NCBI RefSeq assembly: GCF_036370855.1
Contig: NC_088117.1
Location: 3,348,001-3,412,000 of the forward strand
DNA length: 64,000 bases
Origin: Dromaius novaehollandiae
Lineage: Eukaryota > Chordata > Aves > Casuariiformes > Dromaiidae
Reading direction: 5' to 3'
Position 1 is the first letter of the stretch; each line of letters opens with the position of its first letter. This document shows positions 1 through 13,700 of this stretch, one piece after another. Position numbers and translations under genes: made by a program. The notes under the pieces are model-generated. The model saw only the letters and a list, made by a program, of their open reading frames with translations. It was not told the origin of the DNA and made no database searches.

Positions 1-317
1 CACTGCTGATGCTGTCTATATCTGATGGTATTTGTGTTGGACCTGTGTCCCCCTCATCAGTCTGTAGGATTCATCTCCAGGCCTTCAGATGGACTTGGTC
101 TTCACGGACCATTCAGTCTTCAGCTTCTCTAGTATGACAGGTTTTAGGGCGGTAATTCCTGCGATGTGCCTGGAGGTCATCAGTAGGTTTGATTGTGCTC
201 CAAAGCCTGTTTCCCTGGGAATGTGACGGTGTGCTGTGTTAGAGACATCTCTGTAGGTAGTATGGAAGCTGGCGTAGTGGCAGTTAGTCTTGATAAACTT
301 TCTCTGTTCATTTCCAG

Positions 318-3300
318 GACCACGAACACGCCACCTTTGATGACATCCTAGGTATGTGAGTGTTGCTTCCTTTTTTCTTAACGTCTGCCCATTGCAAATG
401 TAACAGAGCAGTATGTTAATGTCAGTCCGCTGCCCTGTTTCTCAGCTGCCGTTCACAAAGGGGTTTTATCAACCCAGTGACATCTGACAGTCAGTCAGCT
501 GCTGTTGGATATGCTGCAGTAATAAAACTTCACTTTTGTAGTGCATTTTCTATGTCCGTGCTCCCAGTTTATGAAGGGGAAACTGAGGCACAGGGCAGCA
601 AAGGGAGCTGTTCAGTGCATCTAGTAGGTGAGTGAAAGTATTAACAGAGGGACATCTGAGTCTGGTCCAGTGCTGTGATCACTAGAAAGCACTGTCTGGT
701 GCTGCACCTTACCTGCTCTGTGGTTTTTCTGCTGTGGTTTTGTGCTTCTCACAGCATGAAAGCAAAGGGTTTGCTTTGACATCCGTGAGAATGTGGATGC
801 TGAGCACCTCTCACAGCTCACCCCCTGCCTTCAGGACTAAGCACTAGTGAGAAGAAATAAGACCTATTCTGCAAGACCGATTTTTAACTTCCTCCATGGC
901 TCATCTTTCCCAACATGTTTTTTGCAGAGGAAATAGAGAAGAAACTCAACATTTATCGGAAAGGCTGCAAGATCTGGAAGATGCTAATATTTTGCCAGGT
1001 ACCTGATAGCTGTTAAGCCCTCGGGATGTTTGTTACAAATTTGTGTCTGTCAGGGAAAATTAAATGGAGGAACTGATCTTCCAAAGCCAGGTTCTGTTAA
1101 AGTAACCACATGTTTACAACTACCACTTCTCATTTCCCCAGACAGTGAGCGGTCTCAAGCTGCTGTGAAGGCAGCAAATCAAATTTGATTTAGCGTAGCC
1201 AACTTCAGGGTTTGGCTGCTTCTCAGCTGCTTTCAAGGAAACCTGGGCAAACTAACATTAGAGTGGATCTCAAGTATTTGCGATGTGATGGTCATATGAT
1301 GTTTCATATGATGTTTCATACAGCTTCACTATGACACTGACCGTGGTGGATGCTGTGGATCAGACCAGCGATGGCACAGCTTGGAGCCGTGGTGGAGGCC
1401 AGCATACTGCTGGAGAGGGGTCAGGGCTGGCTTGAGCTGTGGGGTGGGACAGGCCCTGCTACATCTGGTGCTTGCCTGGGGATTTCCTTTGCAAGTCTCT
1501 GGTTCTGGAGGGTGGCCAGCTCTGGACTCCCCCAGCAGCAGTGCAGGGAACCTTGAAATGAGAAGTTGGGAAGCTCTCCTAACTTGAACTTCCTCCCAAA
1601 TGCCTAATGCTGCAAAACAGTTTGCAGTTCACTGACCTGGAGATTGCAACTCTTAATTTTCCCGATGATGTGCTGGATCTTGTTATTCTTTTAACCACCA
1701 TATCTCGGTTCTTCTGCAGCAACAACTTGCCTGCTTATCCCTGCTTTGCTCAGCTTCTTGTCTGCCCACCACGGCAAGTCCCCTAACATCCCCAAATGAA
1801 AGGGACTTTATTTGGTTTTCCCTATTATGCTCCAGCCACCACAGTGAAGATTTTTTTTTGTCTATTATTGTGTTCTACTAGAGTGAGGTGAGTTGTATAA
1901 TAGTAAAAACCAGAGAATCCAACCCACAACACAACTGTGAATATTTCCCTGGCTAAGGGCTGGAGTGTGTGTGCCGTGGAGGTTGCAGAAGCCATGCCAG
2001 CCTGGCGTGTCCGTCCTGCTCCCTTGTGGTGCTTCTGGGTATGGCTGTGCCCAACAAGAAACGCATCCAGAGTCTGTTTCTTTGGGGCCTGTGCAAGGTA
2101 GTTTGCATCTGTCTCTTTTTCTTGCAGGGAGGTCCTGGTCACTTATACTTGTTAAAGAACAAAGTTGCCACCTTCGCCAAAGTGGAGAAGGAGGAAGATA
2201 TGATCCTGTGAGTGGCTTTGTTACACTGCACACTTGTGTAGCATTTTTGTAATCTATTTATTTAACATTTGTAGCAGATGGCCCACCAGGAGAGGTGGAG
2301 GGAGCTGGGCTGGCTGCATCTGGGGAAGAGGAGACCAATGGGGGGATCCAACAGCAGATCACAACTCCTTGAAGAGGAGTTACAGAGACAGTGGAATGAA
2401 GCTCATCCAGGGTGATGCAGCCCTGGGACAGGTCACCAGAAACCTGGGGGCTCTCCAGCCTTGGAGGCTGTTGAGACTTAGCTAGACAAAGCCATGATCA
2501 ACATGATGTAGTGCTGGCGACTATCCTGCCCTGAGCTGGAGGTTGGCCTAGAGACCTCCAGAGGTCCCTCCCACCAAACACTTCCATGACTGTGGTTTTT
2601 TTGCTAACCCTTGGGTAGAGGGGCACTGGCAGTTTCATGCTTTTATCTGCTGTTTAGTGTCTCTCTGGGCTTTCAGCTATAGACTCTCAAAAGAGGGAAA
2701 AAAGGTTTCTCTCCTAACAAAGGCTTTGCTGACCACCCAGATACTTGCTCTGTTGTCCTGCTGGAGATTTCCTTCCTGCAGCAGAAACCAGAACATGCGC
2801 TCATGCCTCTGTTGCTCTGACGTGGCTGAGGCAGCATTTCTAAGCAGGCGACTAGTGGCAGAAATCCAGACTGTTCCCCCTTCAGCTGTCTGGTAACTGC
2901 CCTTCTAAAGGCAGGGGGAACTGGAATCTGCCTCTGCAAAGCCTGCTCAAAGTCCAGCATGTTACCGTAAACCGCTGATGGGGGGAGGGAGGGTTTTAAC
3001 TAGCATGCCAGCCTGTGACCTGGGGTGGCTGAGGCAATTCTGCTTCTCCTTGCAGAGAGTTAAACTTTGCCTGTTTTGCTGTCTGCTTGCTTGTGCTGGC
3101 TCACATTTACTTGGCTAACAGCACTTCATTGTGGGGGAGAGCATGTGCACCAGCCTGTTCATACACAGCTTAATGTTGGCATGAGAGCTGAGTATTAAAA
3201 TCAACATCTGTTCAACACTCTCATGCTCTGGCACAAACACTGTCACTAGAATTCATAGGCATGTGTGCACGTGCGCACACACACACATGGCTTCCGAACA

Positions 3301-6300
3301 TGCTCCAAGCATGAATGATCTGAGATCAGTAATTCAGGGACTTTCAGAAAGCTGTAAACATAGAGCTGAAATATTGCATGCTTGGAAGTGAACGTTTCCA
3401 TCCAACATGTTACATGCCTGGGAGAAGCTAATGTTGCAAACAAACACCCAATCACAAACTGCACGGAAGAACTGCTGGGCTTCAGAGCCCACCAGAAGAT
3501 CTGCTGTGACCCACTGTGCAGAGAAGGTGGTTATATCTCACAGTGCCCCTGGTCAGCAGTCACTAAATGTAAGCCAGGTCTGACTCTGGTGAGCAGTGAC
3601 AAGCACTGGCTAACATAGAATTGTCTATTTTGGTGTTGTCTCGTTAGCTACATAAAAGAGGCTGCCAGCCTCAGGCCTCTGCTGACCAGTGTGTGCACAT
3701 GTAATTATGCTTGCATATGAGTGGATAGAATTTAAATGATCCATTTTGTTTCTTCCTGTTTCTTCCAGCTTCTGGAAGAGGTTGAGCCGGCTGATGAGTA
3801 AAGTCAATCCTGAACCAAATATCATTCACATCATGGGCTGCTATGTTCTTGGAAACCCCAATGGGGAGAAGGTAAGATCTTCCCAAGTTGCTTCTCTGTG
3901 GACGACTGCTAAGTAGCACTAAGCCCAGGGAGGCAAAAATCACACTGAGAAGTCTAACCCCTCCTCTTCTGCTGGGCAGAAGCATGTTGCCATCCTATCC
4001 CATGAGTGACTGTAAATGGATGAACCACCCAGTGGATTGTGCCTTTCCCAGAGGGCAGGGGAGGAATGGTTAGAGCAACAGCCATGCAGGAAGAGACAGA
4101 TACTGAAGCCTTGGGGAGAACAGTCAGTCTAAACACTTTTAGTTTGGTGGTGAGCTAGATGTTTTCAAGAACATGTGGTGAGAGGTTTTCTAGAGGCAGG
4201 GAATAAGGATGGGCAGTCCTGAGTGTCCAGGAGTTCTTCATTGTTTTCAGCTGCTAACTCTCAAAATGTTTTCCTTTCAGCTATTTCAGAATCTGAAAAA
4301 CTTAATGAATCCTTATAGGGTTGCCTTTGAGTCTCCACTTGAACTATCAGCTCAAGGTAACTTTTTTTCTGTACAAACAAGCATGTCTTCCTAATCAGCC
4401 TTCCTCTTTCAGTGAGCATCTTCATGAAAAAGCAATTTTGAGTTCCCTTGAGCCCTACCAGGAGAAAAGCACATACCATGGCCTTCCTCTTGGTTGTAAT
4501 CACCTTGTGTTGTTCATCTGCAGAACCTAGTTTCCCCCTCGCAGTTCTTCCTTGTTTGCATTTTCAGCTATCCCCTTTATCATGTCTGAAGCTGCAGAGC
4601 CCCTTCCCAGGCTACTGGCAATGGCAAAGTAGTCTAAATAGCACCGTGCCTTCTGGGCTGAGTTTAGGAGATTCACCATATTACTAGGGCACCTGCCATC
4701 CACGGGAGAGATGCAAATGGGAGCAGAACCTTGTCTGTAACCAAGTTTCTCCAGAGGGTTCAAACCACTGGTACCAAGTGGGTTGTCTCAGCAACAGGAG
4801 GCTTGAATGGAGCTGTTATAGCCATTCTGTATCTCAGCTTGCTTCACTTTTTTTTTGCTTGTGGCTCAAAAATTCAAGGGGATACAGAGTTCTTCCTCTT
4901 TGGTCAATGAAAGTAATTGTGGGTGAAGTTTAATGAGGGGCATGTAGTCATCTTGTTCTGAAGTTGCCCTTATTACTTCATCTTTGCCGTGGTCCTTGGT
5001 ACTTTGTTCTTTTGGAAGATAAACACATAGAGCATTAGGCTGTAATCACTGGGATACTTCCTCTCCTGTTCACTGCTGGCCTCAGCACTGATGAGCTATT
5101 CTTAACTCCCACTTACTGTCATAGGAAGGTGCAGGGGTTGAGCTCATTAGCGCGGCACAGGGTTCTCTGTGCAAATGCCGCTGAGGTTTGGACCCAGCTT
5201 TATTCTGTGCTTGCGTAGATCTCGCAGCAAACTTGTTTGTACATGCGTGCCAAGAAGGACCTTTCAGGGAAATTTCTGGTTTTGTACACAGCCTGGCAGG
5301 TGAGGCCGTGGGTTCTGCATGCATGTGTTTAAGCAGCTGATCTCCCAGGAAGTTGGGCTGAAGAACACGTCTGAATCTATCCCTTTTGTTCAATCTGGGA
5401 CGCGCTAATAATGTAACCTCTCTAATCCTTTGCAAAGTCATCTGAAACTAATCTTAATCAGCCCTCAAAAGCGAAAATCCCCTCCCTGAGCCCTGTGCTA
5501 GAGTCCAGCGTTGTTTGTCCCTGGTGTTTTCTGGTAAATTGGTTGCCTCCAGCACCAGCCCTGCATGGCCTTGAGTCTGTGACTGCCTTGCAAGACAGCC
5601 CCCCTGCTTTCAGTCCGAGGTGCCAACAGTGTAGCGCACATGTTAAAAAAAGTGCTCTGTTGAGCTTATTGCTGCAAGAAAAGACAGCTCTGCAGGGCAG
5701 AGAGACTCTCTTAATTTTAACTTAATTTTCCCACAACAATTTTTGTTTTGAATTTTAAATTGTAATTATTTTTAACACTTCCCACAAACCATTACACTGA
5801 ATTTTTTTTGATTTGTAATTTTCCAAGATCCCTGTGCCTGTGGAGGCTGGAACTGTCCTGCACCTGAAAGAAACTTGATTTAAAAGCACTCTCCAGCTGA
5901 AGGGAAGGACCTTTGTTCTTACATCCTATGCCCAGATCTCCCTTTTGTGGGTTTTCAGCCCTTCACTGGGCTCACAGGTTGCCTTGTGCTGGGTGTTGAG
6001 GCTGTTGCTGGCACCCCGCTGCCCCTCCTTTTTGCAGTCAGTGCAGAGAGGTCGGAGTCTGGAGGCAGACTGTGTTCAGTTCCCACCTCCGTGGACAGAC
6101 CCTGCCAAGGGATTTTGAGGAGCCTTTCTGAGTTTGAGGATACCTAAAAAGATACTTGGGTCTCACGGGCACCTCTCCATGCCCTGGGTACATGCAGCAT
6201 GGTGGTTTTCCCAAAACGAGGCATCCAGATGGGTGCTCCTGTGCCCATACCTGCAGGTGGGTTTGCTGCTGCTGTCGCCTCTCTGGTCTCTCCCTCGCGC

Positions 6301-6441
6301 TGCCGGGCGTAACCCCTCTGCTTCCTCTCCCTTCTTCTCCTAGGTAAGCAAATGATTGAGACTTACTTTGACTTCCGCCTTTACCGCCTCTGGAAGACCC
6401 GCCAGCACTCTAAACTATTGGATTACGATGACATTTTATGA
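318..6441 (+). CDS. NSMF: NSMF, 3' part (NMDA receptor synaptonuclear signalling and neuronal migration factor; Jacob/NELF)
   Basis: Six coding exons are visible: 318-351, 928-998, 2128-2207, 3769-3871, 4281-4356 and 6344-6441. All have AG/GT borders and join in frame (phases 1, 0, 2, 0, 1). They give the last 153 residues and a TGA stop. The piece opens with DHEHATFDDIL and ends KLLDYDDIL; these and the internal GGPGHLYLLKNKVATFAKVE block match the C-terminal part of vertebrate NSMF as I remember it. The rest of the protein (about 530 residues in human) lies left of the window; bases 1-317 are intron. NSMF carries signals from synaptic NMDA receptors to the nucleus and affects migration of GnRH neurons (family knowledge). 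No frameshift or missing splice site is seen. The 1.99-kb last intron has only short chance ORFs. Confidence 0.95.
2276..2595 (+). mobile_element. CR1-type LINE 3'-end fragment in an NSMF intron
   Basis: The stretch reads like the 3' tail of an avian CR1 retrotransposon in sense orientation. It has a diverged 'ggtcaccagaaacctgg' block, then 'gagctggaggttggcctaga', then 'gacctccagaggtccctccc'. The terminal short repeats usual in CR1 are not recognisable, so the copy is old. Family assignment is from memory of the CR1 consensus; the ends are approximate. Confidence 0.65.
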
Positions 6442-6809
6442 GCTGGAGAAGACTTTGCAAGAAGTTGTTGATCACCAGTGTCCAAGAAGTCATGCTTACT
6501 GCAGAGAGACTTTTTTATTGGCACAGGGAACCCTTCAAAGCCCTAGAGGAGGCAGCAGTGCCAGAGGGAGGGAAGGAGGAGCCCTCAGAAGTGTATCAGG
6601 AGGAAAGTCTCCTGGGTCAAGAGAGACTGGAGGGAAAGGGTTTGACACCTCGCTCGCCTCAGGTCAGAGCCGTGGTGTCTCAGGAGGAGCTGTGTGAAAT
6701 GAGGACAGGATGGAGTTCCTTGCAGAACTGAGCTGTTTTGGGTCAGAATGGGCCAGATTTGATTTCAGGTCCTTTTAAAGACTTTTGAAGCTCAGGTTTT
6801 CTTACAAAA

Positions 6810-6815
6810 AATAAA
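6810..6815 (+). terminator. Polyadenylation signal AATAAA, candidate 3' end of NSMF
   Basis: The canonical hexamer lies 369 nt after the NSMF stop codon, in a short A-rich tract. It is the first AATAAA downstream of the stop. AT-rich sequence continues to about 8 kb, so longer 3' UTR forms are possible. Confidence 0.6.
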
Positions 6816-9440
6816 ACCAATTACCCATGCACTACAGTAAAGAAGTGACCAGAGCACAGAGGAAGGAGAGGTTTGTACTGACGGGACCTTCTGTGCTGGG
6901 GATCTTGGAGAGCAAGGACTGCTACACCTACTCCTGCAAGCTTAGAGTGAAACGATCCAGTTTCAATGTGAATATATACTGGAATATAGAATTGAAGTCT
7001 AACTTTTTTGCTTTGTTTAATAGAAAATAAGTGCAATTTTTATAGAGAGAGGGGTAAAATCCCTCCCGATATTTAATTAGTTAAAAATAACACACCATTA
7101 ACCAATAGATGAGGTATTTTTGGTCTGCTTGAAAATATATTCAAAATGGTAATATATCTTCTGTAGACATATTTAATCACCAGCAAACATGGTTTTAACA
7201 TAACTTAGCAGACGCTGCATGTCTGCTGCATTGATTAATCCAGTTTGGTTTGGTACTTTCACAGTAGCCGTGTTGCACTGACTGTATGTGCTCTCACGAA
7301 TGTATATTTCTCCTCCAATTAGACACAACTTTGTTACTCTTTTGCTGCTTGCAAAACTATATGCCTTTAGTTTTGCTGGAGTATTTTAGGTTAGAAATAC
7401 GGTTACATGACTGAGAATTCAGTTCGGTCCATTATGGTGTAACAATGAAGTAGAAACTAATAACCACGGTAATTACTTGCTCACGCCAGTGTTTTGCTAC
7501 GTGTCGGAAGACGAGATCTCTTTCTCGTCTGCCGTATGGAGCAGGGAGGTGGCAGGACCATCCGAAATCCTCCAGGGAGACCGTTTTACCGAAGCAGCTG
7601 GAAGAAATGCTTCTTGAAGGATGCAGCACGGGTTTGTAGCACGAGTTTGAATTTTCCCTGAGTTTGAATTTTCCCTGCGTTGACTTGAATGCCAGTCGTT
7701 TGCGCATACGCCACCTCTTTTCCGACGCTAAAATGACCTGTTTGCTGAGCTCAGCTGCCGTCCTCCACATCCCTTCCCGTGCAGGGCAGAGTAACCCAGA
7801 GCTTTGTCAGAGCAGCTGTGGTTTGAGAACCCAGATTTGTTGTTGATATTTGAGGACGTATTTTGGAGTAGATTTACATTTTGTTTGTTTGGGGGGTTGT
7901 TGTTTTTGTTTTGGGAGGTTTTGTAGTCTTCAACACGTCTGTTCAGAGGATAACCATTACTTAAAGTCACTCTGGCTATTCCGGGGGATTACGTGATTTA
8001 TTTCTTATATAAGTAAAATACACTGGAGAATAACAGGGAAACATTACCTTGGTTTCCTGACTTCCTGGTATCTAAAATCAGTTGATTGTGAAGTGAAAGA
8101 AAATACATGTACAAATCTTTTAAATACTTGCAAAAAAGAACTACTTGTTCTGATGTGTAGAGGACTCCTTCCCTGCGTGACATATCTGTGGTTGTAATTG
8201 TGGGGAGCAGGCCTCCGGCTAGAACTGCTGAACCCTGTACATTTATAGCAGTTTTATTAGCCAAACTTTTGAAGAAATAATGTACATAGAGTAAGTAAGG
8301 AGAGGAATGGGTGGAGAGAGATAGTTTGGAGTCGTTGAAATTAGCTGATCGAACCAAATGGGTCTGAGCTGCTTCCCCTGCTCTGGTTGGGAGCTGGTCC
8401 GCTCACCGCGTAGGAACTGCCCGTGGTGGCTGCGTTTCATCCCTGGCTGGACTCTCATGCTCTTGACTCACGGTCGTGTTTTCCAGACTTGCAGTGAAAG
8501 GGATAGTCGGCACCAGTCTGACTTGTGGAAGAAAAAGCCAGATCTAAAAAAAACAACAGCAACCACAAAAATGATGCTGATTAGCTGTTACTTAGCATGG
8601 GTAGCTTCTGCCAGCTGTGCTTGCGAGAGGTGGGAGTCGTAGGTGCTATGAAAGCAAAAAAGCCATGTGTTATTGAGAGAAGAAAGTGATAGTGGCAGAA
8701 TTAAAATGCTGACACAAAACTCTCTCCCTTTCTGACCCTTTCACCTCCTATGTTTATGCCTCCAACTGGCAAGATAAATTGCTCTTCCTCTCTCCTTTCT
8801 TAAAGTAAAATCCCAATTCAGTAAACTTGGTAGCATGAATGTAGCATTGTGGAACTATTGAAAACCTTATATAACTCTGAAAGGGCCCGTTTATGTATCC
8901 ACTTCAGTGATTTACCTGTAGAACTATTGTATATCTATTATCATTGAGCACTCGTAGAACTAGGGTTGCAAAGTAGAAAGGTAGCTTGTACAGTTGCAGA
9001 ACTTCTTTAGGAAGATGTATGCTTGACTGACCGTAACGGACTGTTTTACTGGTGCAGTTGACTATAGTATAGTATAATGACAAATGATGAATGCATTTCT
9101 CTCTTTTCCAAAGATCTATATTCCATGTAGTTTGTGATATTATGACATGAGCATATTATTTCCTTTGTAGTGTTCATTTGACTGAAGAGATGAAATACTC
9201 TAAAGCCGATGATTGGAAAGACGGTAGAATTTTGGTGTTTGATGTCCTTTGTGCAAATAGCATCACTAGAGTTAACCACTTTTGACAAGGAAAAAAAAAA
9301 TGTCTTCCCCTTTTAACTTGTTGAATTTTTTAAGTGGCTGCTGAGAAAGGAAGGGATCAGCAGAGGACAGGATGCAAAAAAAGTTGTGATTTAAATTTTA
9401 GAGTAGACACAGATGCTGAGACTTGGACCACCGTGTCAAG
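6816..9440. other. AT-rich intergenic flank downstream of NSMF
   Basis: No exon with recognisable homology is seen on either strand. The base composition is AT-rich, with homopolymer runs such as the T/G-rich tract near 7878-7920. A perfect 17-bp direct duplication lies at 7643-7659 and 7660-7676. Some of this may be alternative NSMF 3' UTR. Confidence 0.5.
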
Positions 9441-9469
9441 GATGACCTCCTGGGTAGGTGCTTCCCACC

Positions 9470-10790
9470 AGCGCGCAGCGCAGTCAGAGCCGGCACATCC
9501 CCTCCGCGGGGCGGATCGGCATCCGCGCTGGCGGCTCGGCAGCCCTCCCGCACCAGGGTCCCACAGCGCCCCGCGCTTTTCTGCAGGCTCTGCTCCCTCG
9601 CGCGCAGCCTCCAGCTCAGCCCTGCCGCGGGGCAGTGCTGCAGCCCGGCCGGCATCGCCGCAGCTCCTGTGGGGCCAGGACTCGCTCTTAGCACGGCCAG
9701 GAGAAACCCTGGTAACAGGTTAACCCTGGAGAGGAGCAGATAGGTCAGGATAGCTAAATAGGGTGCCGTCCCCAGCCACTCACCCCAACCACGGGTGTGA
9801 GTTGCTGCCTTGTAGCAAGGGCGGCAGAAAAGGATGCGGCTGCGTCAGCGTGCAGCGAGTGTTCACGCCGCTTTGGAGGGTTCCTCTTCTGTGGCGTGCT
9901 GTCTTGCACAGGGTTTCCCAGGGAGGTTTCTCTCTTTTCCTCTCGTTTGGCTGGGAAAGAGGAGAGGAGAAAATTTGGCTGTAGAAATAAGCAGGGCATT
10001 TAGAGACGGCTTTCTCGGCCTCTCCTCGTGCTGCAGCCACCAACTTCCCTTTGCATCCTACCTCTCCGCACCCGAGACTGGAAATTAGCAGATCAGCCCT
10101 CACTGCATTAAAAAAAAAACAAAACAACAACAAAAAAACCCTTGTAGCTCTAGCAAACCTGCTGACTGCAAAAGGCAACCAGCCACCTCACCCCGCCTGG
10201 GTGCCAGGGCTCTGCTGCGCGTGGCCGGGGCCTCCTACCCGGTCCTGCCTCCGAGTGCCTCGAGAGCAGCTCAAGCCGCGGCCCGGCGTGGGCTTCGCTT
10301 TGCCACCGGCTAACGCCGCTTTGCCAAGGAGACTCGGGAAAGGGATTTGTGCTTCATCCCTCAGCCTGGACTCTGGAGCTCCGACAGCGGCGGGACGGCA
10401 TGTACGGACGTGCGTTCACACCGTCTCTTCCCCTGCGAGCGTGGGAGATGCTGCTGCTCGCTTGCCCTCGCTCGTTCAGCCCTGCGCGGTGACGACGGGG
10501 CGGCAGGGCCAGCCTGGCCGTGTCAGCGTCTCCCTGGCTCTCGGCCTGCGCGCCCTTGGCAAACGGCTGCTTGTTGTTTCGGGACGTTGCCGCGTTGCTG
10601 ACCCGCGCCCGGGAGTTCCCGTTCCCAGGGCTCTGCCGGCAGCGTCAGCGGGGTGAGCGGCAGGGCTGGAACCGGCTGCTTCGAGTCGCCAGCGCGGCCG
10701 GATCTGGAAGGGGGAGGCCGTCCTTGCCCCCAAGCCAGGCGGGAGGTGCAACGACAGGCTCGCTCTGCTCTCCTGCTTTAGCAGCAGCCG
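9470..10790. promoter_or_regulatory. Orphan CpG-rich island between NSMF and TPRN
   Basis: Two CpG-dense blocks (about 9470-9700 and 10180-10770) stand out from AT-rich DNA on the left. Open reading frames of up to 201 codons occur here in several frames and on both strands at once. That is expected from GC-rich sequence with few stop codons, and none resembles a protein I know. An A/C-rich simple stretch at 10110-10140 lies between the blocks. It could be the promoter of an unrecognised transcript or a relic of a lost gene; the sequence alone does not decide. Confidence 0.35.
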
Positions 10791-13700
10791 TTCAACCCAT
10801 CAAAACCGGTGTAAGAGTGACACGTTACTAATGGTGCGTTGCTCCAGGATGAGGTATGGTATTATTAAAAAACATCCTTCCAGGGCAAGCGGCACACGTC
10901 GCCAGAATCGCGCATCAGAGGACGTGTTGGATAGCGTCGTCCTTCCTCGAGCGCTCAGGCCACGCTGCCAGTACCAGGAAGCAGATTTACAGATACCTGC
11001 TAAGCTGAACCACTTTGTACCCTGGGTTTCGCAGCGACGTTCCCTGGAGTTGGTGATGCAGCCAGGCCTGCCCGCAGGACGCCATCCCGGCATCCTCCCC
11101 ACGGGTGTCAAGCAGCAATACCATTTTCCAAGCCATCTGTGAGAAGTCGTGTGTGAGCCTGTATTTTGTGCCGCTGGTCCCAGAACATCCATGGCTTCCT
11201 ACATCCGTCATGGGACTGGTTTTCTTTTTTAACTTCTCGATCGGGGAAACGCAAGCCAAAGTCAATTGGAAACTGTTACGGTCTTGATGACAAATCAGCC
11301 TGCTGATAACTCTGTGTACCGGAGCCGAATGGGTAAATGGGTGGTTTAATGACCACAAGCCTGATTGTGATCGTGGTAACTCCCAGGTAGTCCTGCTGTG
11401 CAATCAGGAGAATTAATATTAAAACATCACAGTTTGCTGCCTGCCTAAAAATGCCAGTTCACAAGCTCTTGTGGAGATTGTGCGTTAGATATCACAGAGC
11501 AGTGGTAACCAGTAGCTGTTTTGATTCAAAAATAAATTCTGCCCAACGAACTACAAATCAGTGCAAAAAACTTAGAAGACCACAAGGAATAAAAATAATG
11601 GACATCAAAAATCTATCCGAAGGGAAGCAAAATTGCTTTTTTCCCCCATAAATACTTAGTAAACGTTAAGGAACTAATACAGCAAAATAATTTGTTACAT
11701 TATTGCATTGCTTTTAGAGTATCTTTAAGATTGATATACACGAGGATGGATGAAAAGCAGTTTGGGTTGCCTTACGTTATCCCAGTGGCGAGGCAAGCCA
11801 TATTTAGACAGTTAATTGGCTCTCTGGGCTTTCTTCCTTATCTCAGTGTCCAAAGAGATTTTGTCTTGAACTGATGGTTAATCACAGTATTAATGGCCCT
11901 ATAAACCTGTTAGTAAGAGGATCCCTTCCGTCTGTGTTGCTGGGAGTTTAATGAACACGTTCCCGGAGCCCCTCGAGCAGCCGATGGAGCCAACTTTTTA
12001 GCCTTTAGCGTAATGATTCTCCACGTATGTACAGCAATAACCTGCTAGTGCCGCCTCTGCCCTGCGCCCTCGTGTCCGTGGCTTTTTTGGTGTTTGAATG
12101 TGATCTTCCCCCATGGCTGTGCAGAAACAGATGTGTTGTTTTACTCGTGGAACAGTTGTTACCTGGCGAAAACCGGAAAGCCGAGCTGGCGGGGAGGCCC
12201 CTGCGGCTGGCCGGGGACGGCTCACTGCCGCGGTCACCCTGGCCTCCGGCTCTGGACCAGGCTGCGTGCACGTAGGTGCGAGTCACAGAAGCTTCAGTAG
12301 AAAGTGGGAGGCTGCTATTTTTGTTTTGTTTTTTTTTAATGCTAAAATTCAGTTGTACCGGTAGAGTCCCTGCTACAAGGTCCTGCTCTCTCTGAGCTAG
12401 TGCAGGACTGGGAATTCAAGGAAAATGGCAGGTCTCTTTGCTCCTAATGCCCTAAAAATATCATAGCCAAGTATAGCAAAGCAAGACCCTTTGATGAATA
12501 TGGATCCTGGCTCCCATGTGCGCACAACGCTGCTTGCTAAGGGACACTGTATTTTGCCGCGGGGTCTGGCAATGCCTGAGAGAGGTCAGTGTGTGAACGA
12601 GCAGGCACTGAATTAGCAGGCAGCGGCTGTAGCTTTTCTGCTGTTTCCTGTTGTTCTTTAACGACGCTATTCCTGGAACTGGGGTGACTTCAGTTGTGAT
12701 ATCAAGTGGCAGCCGCAGCAAAAACTGAACTCCCGCGAGGATGGGAGCGAGTCAGCGTGCTTTTAATATCTTCACTGTTTGCACTCTGAGTTCAGACACC
12801 GGTTTTTACTTCCAGCTCCTTCGCTCAGCTGCAAGCCCTCAGTTTGTTATTACAGGGCTGCTAGCGAGGGCTGCTCATCCGTTTTCTGAAAAGAAAACCG
12901 AACCAAAACAGTGAGCAACAAGTGGAAAAAGTAATCGTGCAGACTTTGAAAATGGGTCTGGTAACACATAGAAGGACAGTTTATATCCCTTCATGCTTTT
13001 AAACTCTGAGATATTTGAACGAACTGCTTTTATCCAAATGAGAAGAGGAAAGAAATAAGCCTAGCTGTCAAAATAATTAAAAATAACCAAGTATGAATAG
13101 TATTTGACCATTTGACAAATCACGCGCAGAGAAAACACTCTGTGGTCTACTTCTGCCTTTACTTTTAGCTGAATTCAGAGGGAGTTGACAGCATCCTGCT
13201 CCTTCCAAAATCAGGTCTTTAAAGACAGTGTAACACATATGCAGTCACCATCTCTGCTCATTTCCACAACTAACAGCTGCGTTTGAGCAGATGGGTCCTT
13301 CTTTAGCTCATCCCATCTAAACTGGAAGCTAAAGGCAGTTTAGATACAGGAGGAGCTTGAAACGTTGGCCCCAAAAGAGCCTGTCGGTCCGAGAGCTCGA
13401 GATACGCGAGTTTGAGGCAAAAACTGTCCCAAGGTTCATGGAGAGTCTTGCAAATGAGGATTTTAACCTTTTTCTTGGTGGGCTGGGAACCAGCAGGCTG
13501 GCTCTTCTGAAAGGTCAGAAGAAAATTATTCCAAAGCACTCTCCCAAATTTCAGACACAGTTTCTGGCTGGCTCCCTGCCGTCCAGGCGTGGGGCATACC
13601 TGGCTGTGATGCAGGATAGGTCTGCCATCTCTACTGCCTATGTTAACATGTTTCTCTGAGACTATCTGCTGCTTTGTGTATGATAACCAGGTTTCAAATC

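Noticed and set aside
10051-10656. 201-codon plus-strand ORF in the orphan CpG island
   Set aside because: It starts in an A/C-rich simple repeat and other frames are also open; composition explains it.
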